DNA of 32,160 bases from assembly GCA_023375785.1 (NCBI GenBank), contig SZWC01014999.1, forward strand, positions 37,614-69,773, in the 5' to 3' direction. The position numbers and the translations under genes are program-made. Under the pieces are notes generated by a model. It ran no database searches and was not told where the DNA came from. It worked only from the letters and a program-made list of their open reading frames with translations. This DNA comes from Penium margaritaceum (taxonomy: Eukaryota > Streptophyta > Zygnematophyceae > Desmidiales > Peniaceae). Positions within the stretch are counted from its first letter, which is position 1, and each line of letters begins with the position of its first letter. Of this stretch, positions 20,106 through 29,352 are shown one piece after another.

Positions 20106-21291
20106 ATGTCAACACTGACCAGGCCTAAAAATCTTGGTGGGCTTAACCTTCACAATCCGGCAATCAAGATCAAGTCCTTGCATGCGCTATGGGTTCCAAG
20201 ATGTGTACTCGGGCCGACCAAGTCATGGAACATCCTCGGCCTGAGCCTCATCTCATACCCTAAACACAAACCACTTCCAATCCTCTCCGCCCACCCCCTC
20301 ATCGCACAAAAGATGGAACTTAGCCCTCGATGGAAAGCATACATGGATGCATACCACGAGGTGTTCAGCCCCGTTGCCAACGCCCCCCTACTCCCACGCC
20401 TTCTCCTACGAGAAAGATTAGCTTTTAACCACGAGCTCACCCGTGAAAACCTTAGACCCTTTGGCACTCGAAAATGTGACGACTTTCTACTCACGATGAC
20501 TGTGTCGGACATCCTCACTCCACTCGATGGAACCAGGCATCGTCCACTAACGGCCAATGAAGTCAGAGACCGCTTTCCGGCTGCTCCGGCTCATATTCTC
20601 CTCGAAGTCATCCACGCCCTTCCGCAAGATTGGGTCTACGCCCTGGAGAGGAATGACCCACCAAATACCGAAGCCGTGGCTTCGCTCAGTCAATGGTTCG
20701 TGCCAATAGACCTTGAAGCCAGTGCAAGCCCAACAACGGTCCTCAGACTTGAAGGCATTGAAAAAAATAGCTTGGTATGCACACCTTTCACAACTCCTGT
20801 TCGCTTGTCACGCCCTGCAGGTGCACCCAGCCTCTACTCCCCTAGTGATGTTTCCCCAATCAGCCCACTTCCCTGGACCCAAGACATAGACACTCCAGGG
20901 CTGTTCCGCCACTCATGGATCCACTGCCCATACGGTCTCCACCGCGTGCACGAAAAACTAAACACGCTCACCTCTCCTAGAGCATGCCGCCTTGAGCTTA
21001 ACAAGAAACTCCTTCCGCCCACATTAGCCGACCCATGTGTGGAATGGACCGCCCTCATGGGTTCTCCCCCCCCATGGACTGAGGTCCTCTCCAACATCCA
21101 CGATGCTTGGACCCCCCCCGAAGCACGTGATGTGAAAATTCGTATTAGCTGCCTCGCCCTTCAAAGTGGCACACGCATAGCCCCCATTACTGACAATGGA
21201 GACCGAATGTGCCCCTTCTGTCACTCCCTTGAAAACACCCCGCACATCTTTCTTGCATGCCCCGCCCTGGCTGACTACAACTCTTATGTTA
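20106..21291 (+). pseudogene. LINE ORF2 C-terminal part (post-RT region and zf-RVT)
   Basis: The open frame runs into the N gap. It begins with RPKNLGGLNLHNPAIKIKSL, the region after the RT palm in L1-like elements, and ends with a zf-RVT zinc-binding module, CPFCHSLENTPHIFLACP (about 21210-21265). Endonuclease and the RT catalytic motifs are absent because of 5' truncation, so it cannot be functional. It is not interrupted by stops up to the gap, suggesting a fairly recent insertion. Confidence 0.88.
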
Positions 21292-22049
21292 NNNNNNNNN
21301 NNNNNNNNNNNNNNNNNNNNNNNNNNNNNNNNNNNNNNNNNNNNNNNNNNNNNNNNNNNNNNNNNNNNNNNNNNNNNNNNNNNNNNNNNNNNNNNNNNNN
21401 NNNNNNNNNNNNNNNNNNNNNNNNNNNNNNNNNNNNNNNNNNNNNNNNNNNNNNNNNNNNNNNNNNNNNNNNNNNNNNNNNNNNNNNNNNNNNNNNNNNN
21501 NNNNNNNNNNNNNNNNNNNNNNNNNNNNNNNNNNNNNNNNNNNNNNNNNNNNNNNNNNNNNNNNNNNNNNNNNNNNNNNNNNNNNNNNNNNNNNNNNNNN
21601 NNNNNNNNNNNNNNNNNNNNNNNNNNNNNNNNNNNNNNNNNNNNNNNNNNNNNNNNNNNNNNNNNNNNNNNNNNNNNNNNNNNNNNNNNNNNNNNNNNNN
21701 NNNNNNNNNNNNNNNNNNNNNNNNNNNNNNNNNNNNNNNNNNNNNNNNNNNNNNNNNNNNNNNNNNNNNNNNNNNNNNNNNNNNNNNNNNNNNNNNNNNN
21801 NNNNNNNNNNNNNNNNNNNNNNNNNNNNNNNNNNNNNNNNNNNNNNNNNNNNNNNNNNNNNNNNNNNNNNNNNNNNNNNNNNNNNNNNNNNNNNNNNNNN
21901 NNNNNNNNNNNNNNNNNNNNNNNNNNNNNNNNNNNNNNNNNNNNNNNNNNNNNNNNNNNNNNNNNNNNNNNNNNNNNNNNNNNNNNNNNNNNNNNNNNNN
22001 NNNNNNNNNNNNNNNNNNNNNNNNNNNNNNNNNNNNNNNNNNNNNNNNN
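21292..22049. other. Assembly gap (758 Ns)
   Basis: The sequence is unknown here. The flanking frames differ by one, so the gap length cannot be read as exact. Confidence 0.99.
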
Positions 22050-22944
22050 CACTGAGGATGCATGCGCAGCCTTCCTTGACCTCAAGGACCTGGAGGTGTA
22101 TGCAGACTCCCCCCCTGCTCCAGGCTCCTCCGCATCACCACCCACTCAGGATGACCCCACCCGCAATACCGCACCGCGACGCATCCTCTTCACTGCATCT
22201 CTCTCCAAGTCCCTCCCACCGGCACTCGAGGACCTCTCTGGCCTCATGCCCGGCGCGGCTCCTCCTAAAGCCAAGGTTCAGGTCGTCGTGAAGGATGTTC
22301 CCCCCTCCTTCCGCATCGAGGAGCTCACGGCATACCTCACGCAGCCGGGGTCACCAACCCCAGGCGGCTCTGATCCCTCCCCACCCTTCCTTGCGGAAAT
22401 TCGCGGCTTCAAACAACTGACCGCTAGACGAGGTGGTCGAGCCCTCGACATCTTCGTCGGAGAGGCCATCGCCCCTCCCCACGATCCCGACCTCAAACAC
22501 CTCCCCCCCCTTCACATCCTTGATCCCAAGTTTCCTGTCGTGACGAAGATCTCACTCTCCATGCAAAAGTGCAACCACTGCCCAGAGCACCACCCCTCAG
22601 ACGCACACGACGCCTTTGCGCCTCGAGGTCGCAGAGACAACAAGTTTCTTGATAGGAATTGTGCCGCCGCCAAGGCCGAGCTCTATCAAAAGCTCAGCCC
22701 AACCACTGTGCCACAGAGAGTGCTCAGTGATCCAGCCATCGCCTTCATCGGCAACGGACAACTTTCTGAGGAGTTCACGTGCATCCTCCCTGGTTGCAAC
22801 GCCAATGGCATCGGTATCCTCTCCTGCTACATCCATGTCCACAACCGCACGCACATCGATGGCCTCCTTGCAGGCCATGCACGCACTGATGCCCTCAACG
22901 TGACAGTACGTGAACTTCGCAGGCGCCTTGGCCTCCCCCAGTAG
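22050..22944 (+). CDS. LINE-associated protein, ORF1-like, partial at the gap
   Basis: About 298 codons are open from the gap to the TAG at 22942. The central part (KVQVVVKDVPPSFRIEEL, then AEIRGFKQLTARRGGRALD, LPPLHILDPKFPVVTKI and MQKCNHCPEHH) has the look of an RNA-binding ORF1 protein with a single zinc-ligand pair rather than RT sequence. The C terminus (EEFTCILPGCNANGIG and RELRRRLGLPQ) is unknown. ORF1 normally precedes ORF2, but this one follows the RT part, so either the gap hides a second LINE or contigs were joined wrongly. An unknown extra ORF2 domain is the alternative. Confidence 0.5.
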
Positions 22945-23754
22945 GCCTAAGAGGGTGACCAGGAGGAAAAAAGAAAAAGGAAGGAAAAAAAAAAAAAAAC
23001 GCTATCTCGCCTCTACCCCTTATGTCCATCACCCAACCTGACCCTCCCCTCCACACCCCCCTCAATCTCCCTCACTCCTCATCCGCTGCTCTCACACACC
23101 CAGAACCACCCAGCTCCATCCACACCCTACCAACGCTCCTCCTCGTCCACCATCCTTCTTATTCTCCACAAGTAACCTAGCTCTAACCCCTACACCATTC
23201 CATCCTTCATGTGACCCACCCACATCTTCTTCTCGTGGGCCTCTCACACTTCGACTCCTTCTACTACTCTCAACATCCCACCCCCCTCGGGCGACCCAAC
23301 GCCCACTCAATGCCACATTGCCTTCCCTTCCCTCCCTCCGTCAATGGTACAGCCGCCTCCTCTCTCCACCCAACGCCTCCCCCCCTTGCTCATAAGGGGT
23401 CCATTGTGTCCAAGGGGGGGTGGACTCCCCTTTTCCCTCCCTCCTCACCCCCCCACCTCTCTCTTCTCTCTCTCGCAGGGTACGCTGCTGCCTTTGAGCG
23501 CGGTACCCTGCCCACTGTCGCACGTAGGGGCCCATGCCTGCGGCAGTTTGCCAACCTTGCGAGGTTGGCGGCGGAAGTTTTGTTAGTGGGTTAGAGTCCC
23601 ACACTACCTGAAATGGTGCCTACACCGGCTCTCTTAAGAGTACGACGGGCTCTTGCCTAAGTCGTCGCCAAAACACGCTTTGGGGTGGCGTGTGCAAGGT
23701 GCGGTTGGGGTTTATTTCCTCCGTGGGGTAGCCCAAAAAAAAAAAAAAAAAAAA
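22945..23754 (+). other. LINE 3' region: two poly-A tracts and a pyrimidine-rich tract
   Basis: After the stop there is an A-rich stretch (22966-22998), then about 480 bases of C/T-rich DNA with a splice-acceptor-like end (ctctcttctctctctcgcag at about 23460-23479), then 270 bases of mixed sequence with a short hairpin (gtgggttagagtcccac) near 23585, then the terminal poly-A. The minus-strand ORFs here are shadows. Confidence 0.6.
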
Positions 23755-23821
23755 CTCATGTGCTGCTCGTCCTGACTACTCACCTTCACTTCACTTCACG
23801 CCCAGGCTCACAACCGCAGGC

Positions 23822-24014
23822 ATGGGTGCCAGCAGCACGAGGCCGAAGATGAGTTGCCTCCCCCCCTCCCATCGCGCGCGCCGTCGCAGAGCGCATGGCA
23901 CTGGCATCGTGGCCGCAGTGTTGCCGGCGGCGGAGATCCCTCTCCTGCTCGTGGGCGCCTTCGCGTGGCTGTTGTGGTCCACCTGCTCGGCAGCCCGCCT
24001 GGAGTCCTCGCAAT
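23822..24014 (+). CDS. LRR protein gene (right copy), exon 1: signal peptide
   Basis: 64 codons plus one base from the ATG at 23822. It starts MGASSTRPKMSCLPPSHRAR and has a hydrophobic core IPLLLVGAFAWLLWSTCSA identical to the left copy. The basic N-terminal residues and hydrophobic core make a clear secretory signal. Proposed donor at 24015 (GTGCGT), phase 1, fits exon 2, which starts at 25385 with the last two bases of a codon; a GT at 24019 would fit equally. The start is supported because both copies keep this ATG and an equal exon length with no indels. A LINE lies 67 bases upstream of the ATG, so the gene may have lost its original promoter. Confidence 0.6.
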
Positions 24015-24203
24015 GTGCGTGTGGACACGCAGCGCACAGAGCTGTACAGAGTGTCTGCTGAGGGAGCAGACACTCTTAGTGGGGTTTGCTGCGGCCACGT
24101 GTTCGAGCCGCAGAATTGTGGTGTGCGCAGGGGAGGAAAATGGGAGGCTGTGCAGCAGGGTGGTGGCAGCAAGAGCGGGGGTGTCGGGGGGGAGCGGGAG
24201 GGT

Positions 24204-24237
<34 letters not shown>

Positions 24238-25384
24238 GGTAAGTTCTCACCAGAAGAGCAGGGCTGGCGGCGAGGGGGAGGTGCGGTAGAGGACTTCCGA
24301 CGCAGTGGGGCGGCGCCGCGCAGCACATGAGCGGCGTGGTCCGCGGTATGATCCTGCCCAAGGCCTCAGGCTGCAGGTCCACTGGGCTGCCGATGTGCGG
24401 GTCTAGGCCGCCAGAGTGCAGCCGCCACTTTGCAGCTCTGGGCCGTCACGGTGAAGGAAGGGCCCGCTGGGGAGTAGATCTGGGCCGAGCGCAGTCCAAG
24501 CAACGTAGTCTGGTTGCTGCCACTGCCAGCGAAGCCTGCTTGTTGCCGCTGCTGCTTCTTGCCTGCTGCTGCCGGGGCGCGGGTATCTGGCGGTATCTGG
24601 CTAGGGCGGACGCGCTAGAGCAGACGGTTGACCACGTCGGTGGAGATATCCATACAAACATGTTGTCCGCCAACCACTTTCCTACGGTAACAAGCGGAAG
24701 AGGACTTGTGGCGCAGTTGTGGCACAGGACGTGGTTGTCTTTCCTAGAGACTACGCATCTTAGAGCAGACGCATCTTACTCCGCCCTCGCCAAGTAAGCC
24801 TTACGCAGAGAGGTGTGACCGCGAGGTTCCACAAGGGAAGTTTGCAAACGACATGACGGGATCTTGTTCCATCTTAGAGCAGACGCATCTCAAGAGAAGT
24901 TTGCAAACGACAAAACGTGGAACCAAGAGGTCTAGCGGTCAAAGCGAGGAGGCATGCGGCACCCACGGACCATGACGGGATCTTGCGTTGGCCGATGTGA
25001 GATGGCAGGTCGAACAACACTACAGTGCGGGAGGCTCCCGCACTGTAGTGTTGGAGCAACTGGTCCCGCCGTACTCTACTCTACACTACAATGCGGGAGC
25101 AGTTGCTTGACTTGGAAGATGGTACATGCGCCAGCCGGAGCAGCTATGATCTGCACATGTGCTGCCTCAAGGAGAGGAAGGGGAGGGTGGGGGGGGGTGT
25201 GTATGTGTGGGAGGAAATAGGGAGGACAAGGGTCTGAGAGAAGAGAGGGAGAGCGGGAGGGCGAGGCAAAGGATTGCGTTGGGACAACGGTACGTGTGCA
25301 ATGGTTGGTGATGTTTCAGAGCGCTAACCTTTGCGGCTGACGTTGACCTGCCTTGCGTTGGTGGTGGTGGTGGTGGCTGTGCAG
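24015..25384 (+). other. First intron of the right LRR gene
   Basis: The proposed intron holds a G homopolymer (24207-24235), a conserved gtaagt site at 24238, a duplicated tract with agaagtttgcaaacgac (around 24835-24915) and the ACACTACAGTGCGGGAG hairpin set. It lacks a 400-base segment present in the left copy. The acceptor is ggctgtgcag at 25384. Confidence 0.45.
25015..25100. repeat. Perfect 19-base-arm palindrome plus a third copy
   Basis: caacactacagtgcgggag at 25015-25033 and its exact reverse complement at 25035-25053 are separated by one base. A third copy, acactacaatgcgggagc, is at 25083-25100. This corresponds to 294-373 in the other arm. Confidence 0.9.
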
Positions 25385-25508
25385 ACAACGCACTGCAGTC
25401 GATTTCGGCGGTCAACGGCCAGACGTTAACCAACTGGAACAATCCTGCGGCTGATTGCAGCACCGTTTTCTCTGTTAGCTGTGACGCTCAAGGCTACATC
25501 GTCGGCCT
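25385..25508 (+). CDS. LRR gene (right copy), exon 2: N-terminal cap
   Basis: After the acceptor ggctgtgcag the frame reads NALQSISAVNGQTLTNWNNP, AADCSTVFSVSCD and AQGYIVGL. It is the plant LRR N-terminal cap: a helical ALQ segment, the NW motif, two cysteines (DC and SCD), and GYIVGL leading into the first repeat. The donor GTGAGT at 25509 is consensus, and the exon ends in phase 2. LRR proteins of this type are extracellular parts of receptor-like kinases or proteins, and no kinase is seen here. Confidence 0.8.
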
Positions 25509-25546
25509 GTGAGTGACATAGCAGTGGACTGTGGGTGGGCTGATAG

Positions 25547-26065
25547 GTAAGGAGCGGCATTCGAGATCCTGGAGTCGCTCACCTCCAATTAAAAATCGGA
25601 CGTTTGCGCTTCGAGAGTGCACGCTACGGGGTTGCTGTTGCGCTTCGAGAGTGGGTGTAACCGATTTTGCGTGGCACTGTTGCTGAAAACTCACGCCAAC
25701 TTACGTTTCAATATTGAGAAGATTTGGTCGACAAATCTTTAACCGCGGGGTCACTTGAAATGTGTAGGAGGCAGCACCGTAGGATGACACATCGCAAGGC
25801 CCACANGTAAGGAGCGGCATTCGAGATCCTGGAGTCGCTCACCTCCAATTAAAAATCGGATGTTTGCGCTTCGAGACTGCACGCTACGGGGTTGCTGTTG
25901 CGCTTCGAGAGTGGGTGTAACCGATTTTGCGTGGCACTGTTGCTGAAAACTCACGCCAACTTACGTTTCAATATTGAGAAGATTTGGTCGACAAATCTTT
26001 AACCGCGGGGTCACTTGAAATGTGTAGGAGGCAGCACCGTAAGATGACACATCGCAAGGGCCACA
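25547..26065. repeat. 260-base tandem duplication with a single N at the junction
   Basis: Copies at 25547-25805 and 25807-26065 are nearly identical (a few substitutions), and the lone N at 25806 lies exactly between them. It lies within the second intron of the right LRR gene. Because the N falls at the junction, unmerged contig overlap is as likely as real duplication. Confidence 0.95.
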
Positions 26066-26177
26066 ATAGGATAAGGTTGCTTACCAACTACATCCCTAAA
26101 TCATGTGGGTTCCACATCGAAAACAGAAGGACTAGCAGCGCATGTTTGTGTCTCAAACCTACATAGGTTTGACTGTT

Positions 26178-26278
26178 CGCGGGCTGACATTACAGCTTGT
26201 TATGTCAGCCCGCGCGTCGTTTTGTAATGATTCACCTGCCAGCGACGCACGGTCATGCCTCGCTGGCAGGTGAATCAT
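26178..26278. repeat. Two adjacent perfect hairpins
   Basis: Hairpin one: cgcgggctgacat (26178-26190) with 26202-26214, 13-base arms. Hairpin two: arms at 26227-26244 and 26261-26278, 18 bases, no mismatch. They are separated by 12 bases, lie inside the second intron, and have unrelated sequences. Confidence 0.92.
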
Positions 26279-27091
26279 CACGAATGCGGATCGCGTCCTG
26301 TCCAGTTTTCGGTTCAGTTCGTGCCCTTCAAGAGTTCGAGATGCGAACATCACTTTTGCGAAACATAGCGGTAACTTTATGGCGATATTAGGGCTCGAAC
26401 TACTAGACCATCCGCTATTTACCACATTCCAAAAAACAACGGTATCCAGACATTTCTTTCACGCTGAGCGTTCAGTCTCTCTCAGAAATCATGATATCCA
26501 TTTTTCGTGTTCTCTTTCCGTTCTTTTTTTGAGAGAGAATGTCTGACACGTGCAGAATTTCTAGGAAGGCAGTTTGCAAGGCGTGGACGTCGAGGACTGG
26601 CTGCATGAATGATATTTCCAGAGAATCCATGGTTCGAAAACAAAACGCCAACTTTCATGCTCATATTTCATTCATGCCCTAACTTCTTTTGATCAGTTTC
26701 GATCTGTACGGCGGGCGAGCCGCGCGCCGTACGATCAAAATTATCTCGCACCGCTGGACGGCGCGAGAGGTTCTCTTGTACCGCGACTCTCGAATGCCGC
26801 TCCTTACTGATAGGCACCCCCCTGCTGCACCCCGTCGCCAAAAGCAGTACAGAAGAAAGACTGTGCTGGCTTCCCATTGCTTCCCACTGACTGGTCTGAT
26901 GTCAACGCATCTGTCCGAGAGGGGCATCCTGCAGTTTGTGAGCAGAAATATTTCATCAGGTCTTCCCCTCTTGCTGCCTTTCCTTAACTTCTCATGCCCT
27001 GCCTTGCTATATGTCCCCCCGTCCCTTCCCCCTTTGCCCCCCCTCCCCCCCTTACGGGGAAAACAAAGCTGCCGTATGGGGTGTCGTGCAG

Positions 27092-27172
27092 GACCATGGC
27101 CTTCGACAGTTTGGGCGTTGCAACAGTGCCTATGCCCACAGAGATAGCTGCTCTGACTCGCCTCACCGTCTT
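27092..27172 (+). CDS. LRR gene (right copy), exon 3: one leucine-rich repeat
   Basis: An 81-base exon between ag (gtgtcgtgcag) and the donor GTGAGA, in phase 2 at both ends. Joined to exon 2 (two bases, CT, plus G) it reads LTMAFDSLGVATV and PMPTEIAALTRLTVL, a 27-residue plant-type repeat, including the P-x-x-I-x-x-L-x-x-L core. It is preceded by 1.58 kb of intron. Confidence 0.78.
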
Positions 27173-28928
27173 GTGAGAGAAAGCGCTTGCTTTGTGTGGA
27201 TGCATGTGCATGTGCATGTGTGCATCACGGGCAGTCACACAGATGCGTTGGTGCATGCAGCTACGTGCAGGTTCATTTGTAGCTTGTGTATGCTTCGTCA
27301 CGGTGCTATGTATGTGGATGCTTTCACACCTGTGGTTGTGGTGGCCGTTCTCTGACCAAAAAGGAGGCCCACATGTTGAGGCTAAGCTCCATCAATTGAG
27401 TGTGCGACGCCGCCCACTTACCGCTATGCAAACGCGGTGCTCTCACCGCCCACTTGTGGACGTGTGTGGGGCCTGCATAAGTGTTTCATACCCGGCTGCG
27501 TTTTGTCGCCGCCAAATCATCTTGTAAATACATTATGAAGTAAAAAACAAGGGGCTGGCACCATGCTGGATCCGTCACAGAGCGACGATGCTCCTAGGGC
27601 ACCATGTGGGGTGGCCGGAAACGTCTTGCAGCGCCCCCCCTTTGACTGTAGATCACTCACGCCCTGTAGCTCATGTTCCGGGTCTTAGATGACGCTGAAG
27701 ACACCAAAAGGTAAAAAAAAAAACGCATCTCTTTACACTCGGATGCATTTGGGTGCAACCTGTCGCAGCTGTTGGAGAATATGCACGTGACACGAGCTGC
27801 AGCAGTTCCCTCACACTGGCAGAAAAACGCTCTCCGCAACGCTCTCCGTTCCTGTCGGGGAACCTTTGAAACAATGACGCTGCATAATAATTTGTCAACA
27901 GCACAAACGACGGAGTTGGGCGGCATCTCATGGCTAGTTCAAGAGCTCCCACTGCGTTTGGACATCAGTGGAACTCTTCCAGTTTCATGGCAAGATGTTG
28001 TGCCACATCCGTTGTTTTCAGTGCACCTGCACATTGCATGCAAAGTATGTCTTTTGTCGCAAGGCAGGTTGGCAAGGCTGCACTGTCAGCCGTCCAACAA
28101 AAGGTTCGATTTTCTCTCCACCCTTAGTGGATGGGCACAAAATGGCGGCCGGTACTGGTACCTGTTTTCTCCACACCACCCACGCCTTGGTTCTCTCTTT
28201 TTCTCTCATGCTGCTTCAGCTGTGCGGTCAATGCAGCCGCTGCACTGCCTCTTGTGTTGGTGGGGTTTGCCTCAAAGGAATGGTAGAATGTATAGAATCT
28301 TATCTGAAAATCCTGACTACCGATTCCCGAGCAAACAGACAACTGCCAAAGAAAAAGAAATACGTGCTTCTGCCATAGGTGCCCAGCCTGATGTGCACTT
28401 TTCAGTTGATGGCCTCAGCAAAATCGGAGAAGTGGCTGACATGGATGGTGATTTGTTGAAATCATTGACCGGATGGAAGATTGCCTGCTAGATGAGAGGC
28501 ACGGAAGTAGAGGCTTTCTGGTGGCTCAATGGCTAGCATTTAAGCCAGCTTAACCTGTTTTTCTTTCAATTCTTATTCTTGGGTTTTGAGTAAAGAATGG
28601 ATCTTCGACCAACATTGTCGTCTAGGCTCAAAACGGGAAAGGTTTGTTTTGGGCCAGTCTCAAATGCCAGGAACCACATCTCAAAAGCCTTTGTTCAACC
28701 TCCACATGTCACTTGTATGGGAACAACACTCAGTGGATGAGATTCCTTGTCACAGCACCCAGCATGACCTTGGACACTGGAACAACCACCTGCAGCTACA
28801 TGATGCTGTCTTAATGGATGTCGTTGATGCTTCTGTGTCCTCTCTTTGTGCAGCGTTGAATGGAAGGTTGTCCTTTTACATGCACTGATTGCGTGGGATC
28901 TGTTGGGTGTGAACTGGCTGGACTGCAG
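27173..28928 (+). other. Intron or degraded LRR sequence; no other exon certain
   Basis: 27185-27245 has GCATGTGC-like repeats. 27772-28491 contains an open frame of 239 residues without a family match; LDISGTLPVSW (about 27956-27988) could be an LRR fragment, but no supporting splice sites of the right phase were found. 27830-27860 has a short tandem of cgctctccg. Confidence 0.4.
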
Positions 28929-29000
28929 GGAATGTACCTCTGCAAAGTTCACTGGACCTTATCCACAAGCATTCAGCCAGCTGACCGGCCTTCGAAGACT
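28929..29000 (+). CDS. LRR gene (right copy), 72-base repeat exon
   Basis: Between the acceptor ggctggactgcag and a gtatga donor, 72 bases in phase 2 at both ends give LECTSAKFTGPYPQ and AFSQLTGLRR, one 24-residue repeat with the F-T-G-x-x-P and L-T-G-L-R-R parts expected of plant LRRs. A 72-base phase-2 exon per repeat is a widespread plant pattern. Other exons between this one and 27172 may have been missed. Confidence 0.72.
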
Positions 29001-29286
29001 GTATGAATTCAATCCTTCAGCTTTCTCTTTCAGTGCAGTTGGTGAGGGCCCCTCACTGAGGGGTATTCGAGGATGTCGTGTGTGCACATCTGTCGTTCAG
29101 TGCATTGGCTCATCAGCGTATGTCGGAGAAAATTGGTCTGCAAACTATTCATGAGTGCCATCGTCTCTCATTCCCTCCTTTCTCAACAGAGTCCCAATGC
29201 CTTCAACTGCAACCTAGCTGCATGTTTCTCCCGTGTGCCCCCATCTGCAATCACCTAGCTGCATGCAAAATCATGCTGCACTGCAG

Positions 29287-29352
29287 AAAGATGGGAGCAA
29301 CCCCCATGGCCACCTGGCCACCTTTGGCCACACTGATCAACCTGCAGTACCT
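29287..29352 (+). CDS. LRR gene (right copy), 66-base repeat exon
   Basis: Following ctgcactgcag and before a gtacgt donor, 66 bases in phase 2 give LKMGATPMATWPPLATLINL, then QY and the L that opens the next exon. The P-x-x-L-x-x-L-x-x-L pattern is present, but the exon is two codons shorter than the usual 24. No later LRR exon was recognised, so the gene may be cut off or eroded before the hAT relic. Confidence 0.65.

Larger units (their letters stand above)
20106..23754 (+). mobile_element. LINE (non-LTR retrotransposon), 5'-truncated, with poly-A tail
   Basis: A LINE RT C-terminal region begins at 20106 and the insertion ends in a 20-base poly-A run at 23735-23754. A 7-base direct repeat, ctcatgt, flanks it (20099-20105 and 23755-23761). 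The left LRR copy is uninterrupted at the matching point, an independent sign that this is one insertion. The inside contains a 758-base N gap (21292-22049) and another 18-base poly-A tract near 22981-22998. The orientation is the same as the LRR gene it precedes, and the element separates that gene's start codon from its old upstream sequence by 3.65 kb. Confidence 0.85.
20028..25391 (+). repeat. Inverted segmental duplication, right arm (interrupted by a LINE)
   Basis: 20028-20105 plus 23755-25391 match 1-1985 in reverse complement. Before the LINE the sequence reads cccagttcag, then atacacgagaaaagg and gacgaggcct. After it comes gctgctcgtcc. Joined, they line up with the left copy read backwards. 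The coding exon (23822-24014), a G homopolymer, and the triple hairpin motif at 25015-25100 also match. The match ends at about 25391, where the left copy meets the window edge. Confidence 0.9.

Noticed and set aside
23582..23600. tRNA T-arm-like stem (gtggg-ttagagt-cccac) in the LINE 3' region
   Set aside because: No A box or acceptor stem lies upstream, and the loop lacks the invariant C. Treated as a simple hairpin.
27772..28491. 239-codon plus-strand ORF as a separate gene
   Set aside because: No family motif, and it lies between exons of the LRR gene in intron-like sequence. Kept only as a possible LRR fragment around LDISGTLP.
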